This document shows positions 42,439 through 50,627 of a stretch of 64,000 nucleotides of DNA, piece by piece. The DNA comes from Polyangiaceae bacterium (lineage in GTDB: Bacteria; Myxococcota_A; Polyangia; Polyangiales; Polyangiaceae): contig JAKLKA010000006.1 of the NCBI GenBank assembly GCA_023150915.1, positions 51,162-115,161 on the forward strand, read 5' to 3'. Each line of letters opens with the position of its first letter. The stretch's first letter is position 1. A program made the position numbers and the translations under genes. The notes under the pieces were generated by a model that did not search any database, was not told where the DNA came from, and saw nothing but the letters and a program-made list of their open reading frames with translations.

Positions 42439-43728
42439 TCAGCCGAACGCCAGCACGGCCCGCTCGAGCGCCTTGCGTTCTTTCTTGCGCAGCGAGCCCA
42501 CCACCAGGACGCTCATGCCCGCGGGGGTGAAGATGTGCTCGGCCGCGCGCCGCACGTCGGCCTTGGTCACGGAAAGAAGCTGGGTGCGGCGCTCGCCCAG
42601 CCGCGGGGCGACGGCGGTCAAGATGCCGGATGCCATGAACGACGCCAGCTCGCCCGGGTCGTCCAGCATGGCCTCGAAGTGCCAGCCCAGGCGGGCGCGC
42701 ACTTTGTCGAGCTCGGCGTCGGTCGGGCCATGATCACGCAGGTCACGCACCAGCGTGAACAGCTCGGCGAGCAGCTCTTCGGCGCGCTCGTGGGTGGCTT
42801 CGGCGGCCAGGTCGAAGATGCCGCCGCTGGCGTAGGCCTCGTAGCCCGCCGAGACGTCGTAGCAGAGCCCCTTCTCGTCGCAGATGCGGTGGTACAGGCG
42901 CGTGGACATGCCGTCGTCGAGCACGCGGAGCAAGATGTCGGTGGCGGGCTCGAGCGGGTGCAGGTCGGGCGGCGCGCGGAACGCCACGCGCAGCTCGGTC
43001 TGACTGCCGGCATGGTCGATGTAGCGGAACCGCGGCTCGCGCTGCTCGGCCAGCGGTGGTGTGCTGGGGGCGCGGCCCGCGGCCACGGACTGGAAGTGCC
43101 GGGCGATGGCGGCGTGGACGCGCTCGGGATCGACCGGCCCGGCCACGCACAGCACGGTGTTGTCTCCGACGTACAGCGCCTGGTGATAGGCAATCAGCTT
43201 GGCGCGATCGACCGCCTCGAGGTTGTCTGCGGTCCCCACGATCGGGCGGCCCAGGGGGTGATCGCCGAAGCAGAGGGTGCGGATCAGCTCGTCGGCGCCC
43301 ACCGGCTCGCCGTCATCGTCCAGGCTCTCGAGGATCTCTTCGCCGACGATGCCCTTCTCGGTCTCGATGTGGCTGAACAGCGGCTGCTGATAGACCTCGG
43401 CGAAGAGCGGCAGGGTCTCGTCGAACGACTCGACCGGCACGGCGATGGCCATCGACCCGTGATCCACATACGTCGACGCGCTGAGCGTGCCGCCGAGGCT
43501 CTCGAAGGCGTCGGCCTGGTCGTGGGCCGAGGGGTGCCGCTCGGTACCGCGGTACAGCATGTGCTCGAGGAAATGGCTGATGCCGTTGTCCTCGGCGGGT
43601 TCGTACGCCGGACCGGTCCTGAGCTGCGCGTTGACGACCACCCGGTGCACGCCGGGCATGGGCACCACCACGGCGCGCAGGCCGCTGGCCAGGGTGCGCT
43701 CGACGAAGGTCAGCTCGTCGAGCTTCAA
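42439..43728 (-). CDS. M16-family zinc metallopeptidase
   Basis: 429 aa from a TTG at 43728 that overlaps the PpiD-like gene stop (TTGA); the first in-frame ATG would remove the start of the catalytic domain. Inverted zinc motif HFLEH (residues 52-56) with the downstream Glu in GEEILESLDDD. The C-terminal half is the inactive M16 repeat (TELRVAFRAPPDL, DDGMSTRLYHRI). Single-chain pitrilysin-like peptidases of this size degrade or process peptides. Coupling to a foldase suggests a role in envelope protein quality control. Confidence 0.9.
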   Translation of the reverse strand: MKLDELTFVERTLASGLRAVVVPMPGVHRVVVNAQLRTGPAYEPAEDNGISHFLEHMLYRGTERHPSAHDQADAFESLGGTLSASTYVDHGSMAIAVPVESFDETLPLFAEVYQQPLFSHIETEKGIVGEEILESLDDDGEPVGADELIRTLCFGDHPLGRPIVGTADNLEAVDRAKLIAYHQALYVGDNTVLCVAGPVDPERVHAAIARHFQSVAAGRAPSTPPLAEQREPRFRYIDHAGSQTELRVAFRAPPDLHPLEPATDILLRVLDDGMSTRLYHRICDEKGLCYDVSAGYEAYASGGIFDLAAEATHERAEELLAELFTLVRDLRDHGPTDAELDKVRARLGWHFEAMLDDPGELASFMASGILTAVAPRLGERRTQLLSVTKADVRRAAEHIFTPAGMSVLVVGSLRKKERKALERAVLAFG

Positions 43729-45449
43729 CCGTCTCCCGAGCCGTCGTCCGCGGCCTTGTCGTCGAGCAGACGCTGGTCGTAGGTGACCTTGTCCTTCACC
43801 TTGACGCGCAACGCTGCGATGTAGCGGGCGACCGCATCTTGCTCTTTCGACTGGCGGAGAGCGCGCAGGATCGCCAGCCGGTCTTTGGCGAAGTCTTCCT
43901 TCTTCGCCATCGTCTTTTCCTTCAGCTGCAACACCGCGAAGCCGGCGGTGGTGCGCACGGGCTTCTCGACCAGTGCGTCGGCCTTCTCGAGCTCGAACAG
44001 CTTGGCGGCCGGCGCTTCCGTCGGCAGCGGGCCCTCGATCGGGCTGCCCGCAATGCTGAACGGCGCGGTGATCTCGACCTTGGGGCGAAGCGCATCTTCC
44101 ATCGCCGGAGGCTCGGCCGCCTTGGCCGGGGCGGGCGCTGGAGCCGCTGCGGGCCCGGGCTTCTTGGCCGGGCGACGGCTCGCGTATTCCAGCGCCAGCG
44201 CCTTGGCTGCGTCCTCGAGCTTCTCGCCCGCCTTGGCCTTCTCGATCAGCTTGTCCGAGAACTCTTTCGCCAGCTCGGTGGCGAGGGCCGGCACCGCCAG
44301 GCGCCGAGCCGTGGCGCGCTTGCCCAGCTTCTCGACGTCCTTCTCGGCGAGCACCCCGTGGACCTTGATCACGTGGAAGCCGCGCTTCGACTCGATGACC
44401 TCCGAGACCTGGCCCGGCTTCATCCCCTTGGCGGCCTCGAGCAGCTCTTTCGCCCCCGGCCCGTAGCCTTCGGTCAGGCAGCCCAGCTCGCCGCCCACCT
44501 CGGCCCCCGACCCCTCGCTGGCCACGCGCGCCACCGCGTCGAAGGCCTCGCCCTTCTTGATGCGGTCCAGCGCGGACTGCACCTTCTGGCGCTGCTCGGT
44601 CTTGGTCGCGTCGCCCGCCTCTTCTTCCACGCTGGCGACGATCTCGCTGACCAGCGGGCACTCGGGCTTCCAGTTCGCCTGCGCCTGCTTCCAGGCGTCC
44701 TCCACGTGCTTCTCGTTCTTGACGGCCCAATCGTCGACCGTTGCGTCGGACGCGTCGACCACCCACTTCGCGAACCACTCGCGGGGCACGGCCACGACGC
44801 GCGCGATGGCCTTCGACCGCTCGCGCTCCCACTGGGAATAGGCCTCGGTTTCCGAGACCCGCACGCGCGAGCGCACCAGGTCGCGCATGCGCTGCGCCAC
44901 GACCTCGCGGCGCTGCATTTCCTTGAACTCTTTGGGGCTACGGTTGGTGGCGTTGCGGACAGCGCGCTCGTAGACCTTGTAGTCGAACTCTTTGGTCTGG
45001 CTGCTGGTGACCTGCAGCAGCCTCACCATCTCTTCGCCGATGCCCAGGGAATACCCCAGCCAGCCCATCTGGTGGTAGGGCAGCGAGATGCGGACGCGGC
45101 CGGCCGCGAGCTCTTTGTCGAGCTCTTCCTCGCTCACGCTGACGCCCAGGCGATCCGCTTCTTTGAGCAGCAGCTCGCGCTCGACGAAGCCGTCCATCAC
45201 CGTCTTCCGCAGCCCCATCGACTTGATCTTCTTCTGCGGAAGCTCCCGCGGGACGATCAGGTTGTAGGCGGCCCAGTATTCTTTCTTGTCGATGCAGCTG
45301 TCGGCGATCTTCACCGCGCACTCGCGCGTGATGCCCGAGCGACCCTCGCGGCCCGGCCGGAACTCCAAGACGAACACGATGATGACTGCGAAGGCGACCG
45401 CGGCGACGATGACCTGGCCGCCCCCACCCTTGCGAAAGAACGACAGCAT
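43725..45449 (-). CDS. PpiD/SurA-like peptidyl-prolyl isomerase
   Basis: 574 aa with one membrane helix at residues about 12-30 and a periplasmic remainder. SurA-N-like helices (about 70-200, including VMDGFVERELLLKEADRLGV) precede a parvulin domain (about 262-366) with GEAFDAVARVASEGSGAEVGGELG and SKRGFHVIKV. A Pro/Ala linker and a C-terminal chaperone-like segment follow. It should assist folding of exported proteins at the inner-membrane surface. The downstream peptidase is coupled to it. Confidence 0.85.
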   Translation of the reverse strand: MLSFFRKGGGGQVIVAAVAFAVIIVFVLEFRPGREGRSGITRECAVKIADSCIDKKEYWAAYNLIVPRELPQKKIKSMGLRKTVMDGFVERELLLKEADRLGVSVSEEELDKELAAGRVRISLPYHQMGWLGYSLGIGEEMVRLLQVTSSQTKEFDYKVYERAVRNATNRSPKEFKEMQRREVVAQRMRDLVRSRVRVSETEAYSQWERERSKAIARVVAVPREWFAKWVVDASDATVDDWAVKNEKHVEDAWKQAQANWKPECPLVSEIVASVEEEAGDATKTEQRQKVQSALDRIKKGEAFDAVARVASEGSGAEVGGELGCLTEGYGPGAKELLEAAKGMKPGQVSEVIESKRGFHVIKVHGVLAEKDVEKLGKRATARRLAVPALATELAKEFSDKLIEKAKAGEKLEDAAKALALEYASRRPAKKPGPAAAPAPAPAKAAEPPAMEDALRPKVEITAPFSIAGSPIEGPLPTEAPAAKLFELEKADALVEKPVRTTAGFAVLQLKEKTMAKKEDFAKDRLAILRALRQSKEQDAVARYIAALRVKVKDKVTYDQRLLDDKAADDGSGDG

Positions 45450-45521
45450 GGCTCTGTGGGGGGCGCGCCCAACGCAGGCGCGCAGAAGGGCGACGGACCT
45501 ACCACGCCCCCCCGGGCTGGT

Positions 45522-45965
45522 CTATGCCCCGCCGCGGCTGGCCACCTTCGGCCAGGCGAGAGCGGCTTTCAGCTCCGAAATCAGCTCGCTCGGGTCGGTG
45601 ACCGGGCGCTCGTACGCGACCTCGTACCAGGTATCGAGGACCCGGGCGCGATCGCCGGGGTCGTGGATCGGAACGACCGACGCGCTGGCCTCGGCGAAGC
45701 CGCGCGCCTGCGCGCCCTGGCCAAGGCGACGCGCATGGCCGAACAGGCCTTCGGGGCTTTCGCCTTGAAAATCGCAAGCTTGGGAGCGGAAGATGACGCG
45801 CACGCCGAGCCCGCCGTCCTGGGTGAGCGCGCTGACCCCGCTGTCCATGATCAGGTTGTCTCGAACGCGGTCGGCCAGCACCACGCGATCCGAGAGCGTG
45901 CGATAGACCTCGAGCCCCTCGCTGAGAAGGAGCTTTTTCAGCTCTTGGGGGGTGAGCGACGGCAT
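45522..45965 (-). CDS. Conserved-looking small protein, unknown function
   Basis: 147 aa, soluble. The N-terminus TPQELKKLLLSEGLEVYRTL, then DRVVLADRVRDNLIMDSGV and a tail of alternating strands and helices (YEVAYERPVTDPSELISEL). Codon use and reading-frame quality are like its neighbours, so it is a real gene. No family is recognised. It lies upstream of the PpiD-like gene with a 72-nt gap and is divergent from the PilZ gene. Confidence 0.6.
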   Translation of the reverse strand: MPSLTPQELKKLLLSEGLEVYRTLSDRVVLADRVRDNLIMDSGVSALTQDGGLGVRVIFRSQACDFQGESPEGLFGHARRLGQGAQARGFAEASASVVPIHDPGDRARVLDTWYEVAYERPVTDPSELISELKAALAWPKVASRGGA

Positions 45966-46145
45966 TTGGCTAGCGGCGTGGTCGGGAGCTTAGCGAATTG
46001 GCGGCCGCCTGGCTGCCGTGTTTGTCCCGATGGTCAACGATCTTCGACGATTAGACCTAAGCCCCCGCGCTCTGACGGTGGCCCAATACTTCGCAGACCA
46101 GGGCGGCAGCGTCAAGGCAAGCCCGAGCGAACGGCCGAGGAAGCA

Positions 46146-46162
46146 GGCGCATCGAATGCGCC
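46146..46162 (+). promoter_or_regulatory. Palindrome upstream of the PilZ/helicase unit
   Basis: GGCGCAT-CGA-ATGCGCC, perfect 7-bp arms with a 3-bp centre, 8 nt before the chosen PilZ start. It could be an operator or an mRNA hairpin. The in-frame ATG at 46156 lies inside its right arm, an argument against that codon being the start. Confidence 0.35.
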
Positions 46163-46170
46163 AGTTTGAT

Positions 46171-46554
46171 ATGTTGAGCCGGATCGTGCCCGACCAAGAC
46201 CCGAAGTCCCCGCCTGGCGCCGGCGAAAGCGCGCACGGAACCCGGCGCCAGTCCGGTGGCGCGCGGCGCGAGGCGTCCGACCGCGTGCGCCTCTCTCGGG
46301 CGGGCTCAGAGGTCGAAGGCTGGACGCTCAACGTGAGCCGCGGCGGGGTTCGGATCATCGTCGAAGACCGCGTCGAGCTGGGCGCCGACTACGAGATCTC
46401 GCTCGGCGACGAGGAGCACCTTCGCCGTCCGTGTCGTGTCGTCTGGGTGCAAGAAGAAGCCGACGGCCAAATCTGCGGCGTCCAGTACCTGGACACCAAC
46501 ACCGGGCCCCCGCCGCCGGGCACCGTGCCGCCGCCGGACTCGAAGAGCGGGTGA
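46171..46554 (+). CDS. PilZ-domain protein
   Basis: 127 aa from ATG 46171. In-frame starts exist at 46018 and 46156, but the first would add 51 residues of low-GC, non-family sequence and the second sits in a hairpin. The PilZ domain has R-x-x-x-R-type basic residues (RREASDRVRLSR, about residue 37) and NVSRGGVRI (N-x-S-x-x-G, about 59-64), so c-di-GMP binding is likely. A Pro-rich tail follows. Its stop overlaps the helicase GTG (GTGA). Confidence 0.7.
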   Translation: MLSRIVPDQDPKSPPGAGESAHGTRRQSGGARREASDRVRLSRAGSEVEGWTLNVSRGGVRIIVEDRVELGADYEISLGDEEHLRRPCRVVWVQEEADGQICGVQYLDTNTGPPPPGTVPPPDSKSG

Positions 46555-48533
46555 GTCGGGCGGCCGAGCTCTTGGGCGGCGCGGGCCCGCTCGCGGCGTC
46601 GCTCGCGCGGTATGAATCGCGGCCTGGTCAGCTCGACATGGCGGCCGCGGTAGAGCGCGCGCTGGCGGAAGAGCGCGTGCTCTTGTGCGAGGCCGGCACG
46701 GGCACCGGCAAGACGCTGGCCTACCTGATCCCGGCCATTCTGAGCGGGAAGAAGGTGATCGTCTCGACGGCGACGCGCGCGCTTCAGGAACAGATCGCCA
46801 CGCGCGATCTGCCGCTCATCGAGCGCATGGGGCTCGAGCCGCGAGCCGCGGTGATGAAGGGCCTGTCGAACTATCTGTGCCTGCACCGCTTCAACGAGCA
46901 CCGGCAGAGCAGCCTGGATCCGGCGCTTCGGCAGATCGAAGACTGGCGCGGCGCGACGCAGGTCGGCGACATCAGCGAGCTCTCGAGCCTGTCGGAAGAT
47001 CATCCCGTATGGCGCGAAGTGACTTCGTCCAGCGATACGCGTCTCGGGGCCGGCTGCGCCCATTTCGACGAGTGCTTCGTCACGCGCATGCGCCGCGAGG
47101 CCGACGCGGCGCGGCTGGTGATCGTCAACCACCACCTGTTCTTCGCCGATCTGGCGCTCAGGGGTCCGCACCCCGGGCGTGTCTTGCCGGACTACGACGC
47201 GGTGATCTTCGACGAGGCGCATCAGCTCGAGGACATCGCCACCGACTTCTTCGGGGTGAAGGTCTCCAGCGCTCGAATCGAGGGCATTTTCCGCGATCTG
47301 AGCCGGGTCGTGGCGCTGACCGGCGCCGGCGATGCGGCCATCGAAGGTGCGCGTCGGGCCTCGGATGCGTTCTGGGCACGGCTCGCGGCGGTCTCGGATC
47401 TGGGCGGCGGCATCGAACCGCGGGTCGCCATCGAGCGGGACGTGTTCACGGGCGAGCTGGCGACGCGCTGGCACGATCTGGACTCGGCGCTGGAGGGCGT
47501 GCTGGCGCTCGCCGAGACCGCGCGAGGGCGCGTCACCCAGAAGGGCGCGCCGCTGATCAAAGAGCCCCGCGCCATCGCCGACGCGCTCGAGATCGCAGCA
47601 CGTCGGGTCAGCACGCTGCGCGATCACCTGGCGATCGCCATCGAGGGTGCTCCCGGCCGGGTCACGTGGCTCGACGCGGGCAGCAAGAGCTACTCGCTGT
47701 CGTCGTCGCCGGTGGACGTGTCGTCGCTGTTTCGCGACCTGGTCTTTGGTAGCGTGCCCGCCGCCGTGCTCACCAGCGCGACCCTGGCCACCGGCGACGC
47801 GCGGGCCGGCGAGAGCCCGTTCGCGTATCTGCGATCGCGCTTGGGCCTCGGCGACGGCAGCATTGGCGTGGAAGAGCGGGTCATCGACTCTCCCTTCGAC
47901 TACCCGAACAACGCGCTGTTTTACACGCCCCGCGATCTGCCCGAACCGGCAGCCCCCGACTTCGTGGCGGCCGCGTCGGCGCGCATCGCAGAGCTGTGCG
48001 CGCTGACCGACGGCGGCGCCTTCGTGCTGACCACCAGCCTGCGCTCGATGCGGGCGCTGCACGCGTCGCTGCGCGGGCGGCTGGGCGAGCGCGCGCTCTT
48101 CTTGCAGGGCGAGGCCCCCAAGGGCGCGCTGCTCGAGCGGTTCCGGGCCGATGGGCGCGCGGTGCTGGTGGCCACCAGCAGCTTCTGGGAGGGCGTCGAC
48201 ATTCCCGGGCACGCGCTTCGGCTGGTGGTCTTGGAGAAGATCCCGTTCTTCGTCCCCTCCGACCCCATCGTGAAGGCGCGATCGGCGCGACTGGAAGAGC
48301 AGGGCGAAAACCCATTCATGAAGCTGTTCGTGCCCGCCGCCGCCCTGGCGCTCAAGCAGGGCTTCGGCCGCCTGATCCGCACCCGCGACGACTTCGGCGT
48401 GGTGGCGCTGTTCGACGACCGCGTGCACAAGAAGAGCTACGGAAAGCGCGTGCTCGCCGCGCTGCCGCCGGCGCAGCGCACCGACGAGCTCGGGGCGGTG
48501 AAGCGCTTCTGGACCGAGCGAAGCGTGGTATGA
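46551..48533 (+). CDS. DinG/YoaA-type ATP-dependent helicase
   Basis: 660 aa from a GTG overlapping the PilZ gene. XPD-like helicase: Walker A CEAGTGTGKTLAYL (46-59), DEAH near residue 223, VNHHLFFADLAL, and the C-terminal helicase half with SFWEGVDIPG and QGFGRLIRTRDDFG. Family members carry four cysteines for a 4Fe-4S cluster. Cys110, Cys169 and Cys175 are present, but the expected second ligand is Arg164. Likely a 5'-3' DNA helicase in repair; the cluster may be altered or absent. Confidence 0.9.
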   Translation: MSRAAELLGGAGPLAASLARYESRPGQLDMAAAVERALAEERVLLCEAGTGTGKTLAYLIPAILSGKKVIVSTATRALQEQIATRDLPLIERMGLEPRAAVMKGLSNYLCLHRFNEHRQSSLDPALRQIEDWRGATQVGDISELSSLSEDHPVWREVTSSSDTRLGAGCAHFDECFVTRMRREADAARLVIVNHHLFFADLALRGPHPGRVLPDYDAVIFDEAHQLEDIATDFFGVKVSSARIEGIFRDLSRVVALTGAGDAAIEGARRASDAFWARLAAVSDLGGGIEPRVAIERDVFTGELATRWHDLDSALEGVLALAETARGRVTQKGAPLIKEPRAIADALEIAARRVSTLRDHLAIAIEGAPGRVTWLDAGSKSYSLSSSPVDVSSLFRDLVFGSVPAAVLTSATLATGDARAGESPFAYLRSRLGLGDGSIGVEERVIDSPFDYPNNALFYTPRDLPEPAAPDFVAAASARIAELCALTDGGAFVLTTSLRSMRALHASLRGRLGERALFLQGEAPKGALLERFRADGRAVLVATSSFWEGVDIPGHALRLVVLEKIPFFVPSDPIVKARSARLEEQGENPFMKLFVPAAALALKQGFGRLIRTRDDFGVVALFDDRVHKKSYGKRVLAALPPAQRTDELGAVKRFWTERSVV

Positions 48534-48543
48534 GCACGGCGTC

Positions 48544-49686
48544 GTGCAGCCCTTCGCGGACGCTTTTCACGAGCTCGGCCTGAGCCGCGTGCTCGAGGTG
48601 CTCCCCGTATCGAGCGGCTACCCCAGTCCGAAGCACGTGAACCTGGTGCTGCGCCGGCACGCCGGGCAGACCTTGCTCTTCGAGTGCGGCCCCGCTCGGC
48701 CCGACGTGATCGACGAGACGCGCCGCGCGCTCGAGGCCCGCGGGGTGCGCCGCCTGGACGGGCTCTTGCTCACGCATTGCCACGGCGATCACGCCGGGGC
48801 CGCCGGCGTCATCGCCGGGCTCGGCCGGCCCGCGGGCGAGCGCGCACCCATCTATCTGCACTCGGCCGGGTACCGGTTCTTGACGCACCCCGACGCGGCC
48901 TTCGTCAACGAGACCTACGAGATCTTCCAGACGCGCGCCCACTGGGGCCTGCACGAGTACAACGCCTTCAGCGACGAGCAGATGCTGAACAACGCGCTTC
49001 GCAAGCGCTTCAGCGGATACTTCGCGCGCACGCCCAAGAGCGCGCTGTCGTTCGTGGATCGCGCCCCGCTGCCCGCTGGGCTGCGGGTGGTGGAGACGCC
49101 CGGCCACTCGCAAGATTGCGTGCTCTACCACGACCCCGAGCTGGGCATCGCCGTCCCGGGTGACACCATCATCTGCACCGGCCTGGTCGACAGGCCCGAG
49201 ACCCACGGCTACGTGATCCCGATCTTCACCGTCGCCGGTCAGTCGTACTCCCTGGCTTACGAGCGGTTCGTCGACTCGATTCGCGTGCTCCGCAACTTCT
49301 TCGAGAGGCACGCGGTGCGCGCGGTGCTGTCGCCCCACGGCAAGTTCGCGGTCACCCGACCGCTCGAGTGGGTGACGTTCGCCGAGGGCTATTTCCGCGG
49401 CATCTATCGCGCGCTGCTCGAGGGCTTCTTCGGCGACGCCGAACGGCGGCAGAAGCCGTTCCGCGCCTGCGATCTGAACGCCTTCATCCCCAGCGCGGGG
49501 TCCCACCCGGTTTCGACGCCCAGCCACACCTTCGGCATGCTGTGTACGCTGGCCGATGAAGGCTACCTGACGCTGGAAGAGCATCCGTTCACGCGGCAGA
49601 TCACCTTCACGTTGGAAGCGATGCCCCCCGCGGACTACGTGGAGCGGCGCTTGGCCGAGCCGCTGGTGCCTGCGACCGGGGAGTGA
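48544..49686 (+). CDS. Metallo-beta-lactamase-fold hydrolase
   Basis: 380 aa from a GTG 10 nt after the helicase gene. The MBL core has THCHGDHAGA (H-x-H-x-D-H, residues about 78-83), a further His in ETPGHSQD (about 185), an Asp in PGDTIICTG and a last His in LSPHGK. The C-terminal 120 residues are an extra helical domain. Substrate unknown; the family includes thioesterases, lactonases and nucleases. It ends 34 nt before the convergent toxin pseudogene. Confidence 0.88.
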   Translation: MQPFADAFHELGLSRVLEVLPVSSGYPSPKHVNLVLRRHAGQTLLFECGPARPDVIDETRRALEARGVRRLDGLLLTHCHGDHAGAAGVIAGLGRPAGERAPIYLHSAGYRFLTHPDAAFVNETYEIFQTRAHWGLHEYNAFSDEQMLNNALRKRFSGYFARTPKSALSFVDRAPLPAGLRVVETPGHSQDCVLYHDPELGIAVPGDTIICTGLVDRPETHGYVIPIFTVAGQSYSLAYERFVDSIRVLRNFFERHAVRAVLSPHGKFAVTRPLEWVTFAEGYFRGIYRALLEGFFGDAERRQKPFRACDLNAFIPSAGSHPVSTPSHTFGMLCTLADEGYLTLEEHPFTRQITFTLEAMPPADYVERRLAEPLVPATGE

Positions 49687-49720
49687 GGGCCGCGGCAGGG
49701 CAGCCCGGCGATGAGCATGA

Positions 49721-50073
49721 CTACGCGAGCGGCAGGAAACGCACGCGGCCCGTCCAGTCGCTGGGCTCGCTGCACTCCGCCACCAGCAAAAGCTCCTCGA
49801 TAGTAGGACCGATCGGCATCCACTGCGGAATGATGATCACGCCCGGCATGTGGTCACCATTCGCCGTGCGAGCGTAGGCCGCGGCCGTCATGGTCGATGC
49901 ATCATCGAGAGCAACACACGATTCGCGTCAGCCGCCCAGGCCAAGATCCCGTGGTCCGGGGCACCACGCAGCGCCGCGTCTTGTACACGCACGATGTCGA
50001 GGGACGGGAGCCGAATCCGCAGGGCGCGAACGATGTGATTGTCGAGGTCCTCGTCTGCCGCGAATCGGATCAA
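49721..50073 (-). pseudogene. DUF5615 PIN-like toxin, frameshifted
   Basis: The N-terminal half MIRFAADEDLDNHIVRAL and DIVRVQDAALRGAPD then WAADANRVLLS is a standard DUF5615 start. At about 49902-49906 a base is missing: the frame goes to a stop at 49888, while the alternative frame continues D-A-S-T-M-T-A-A-A-Y, MPIGPTIEELLLVAECSEPSDW and RVRFLPLA to a TAG at 49721. One added base restores the family T-H-D block. The ATG overlaps the antitoxin stop (ATGA). A real mutation or a sequencing error. Confidence 0.65.
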
Positions 50074-50402
50074 AGCGCCTCACCACGCCGCCGCGAGAGA
50101 AGCCGTGAGCGCAGTCCGCCGGCCGGAAAGCGATGCTCGGCTTCAGTTCGCAACTCGTCGACCTTTGCTTTCCGCTGCGACACGTACTGATCAACTCGGT
50201 CCCGCTCGGTCAGAACGTAAGCGAGTGTCGCGTAGACCGTGGCGAGATCCACGGAAGGGAAGCTCTCGGCGATCTCCTCCGCCGTCGCACCGCGGTCGAA
50301 CGCGATGACGACAGACTCGAGTGATACACGCGTGCTCCCGAGCCGGATCACGCCATGCTCGTCCTCCCGCAGCGGAGGCAGCCGAGCGTCGAAGGCGTGC
50401 AT
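50070..50402 (-). CDS. DUF433-family antitoxin
   Basis: 110 aa. GVIRLGSTRVSLESVVIAF, then GATAEEIAESFPSVDLATVYATLAYVL is the DUF433 winged-helix-like core. The C-terminus (DQYVSQRKAKVDELRTEAEHRF) is helical and would bind the toxin. It is the standard upstream partner of DUF5615 proteins. The 225 bp upstream (50403-50627) contain no convincing gene; an Arg/Ser-rich minus-strand tail there is the frame-shifted continuation of the Lys-rich gene. Confidence 0.8.
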   Translation of the reverse strand: MHAFDARLPPLREDEHGVIRLGSTRVSLESVVIAFDRGATAEEIAESFPSVDLATVYATLAYVLTERDRVDQYVSQRKAKVDELRTEAEHRFPAGGLRSRLLSRRRGEAL

Positions 50403-50627
50403 GTGGCTGATGATAGTCGCGTCCGGTGCCGCGCGCCATTCGGTTGGGTCATGCCGGGTGATGCTGGCTGCCTGCCGTCCGCAGCTCAGAACGTTCCGAC
50501 GAGGGCCGCCGTCGCCGACGTCGAGCCGTTGCTTCGGGCCGCCTTGACCGTCTTGGTCTGAGCGCGCAGCTGTGTGAGCGGCACTCGGGAGCGGGCGAAG
50601 CCCCCGACTGCTTCTTCTCGTAGACGT

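Noticed and set aside
46018..46155. N-terminal extension of the PilZ protein from ATG 46018
   Set aside because: The segment is lower in GC than its surroundings and adds residues not expected for a PilZ protein; the later ATG is preferred, with moderate certainty.
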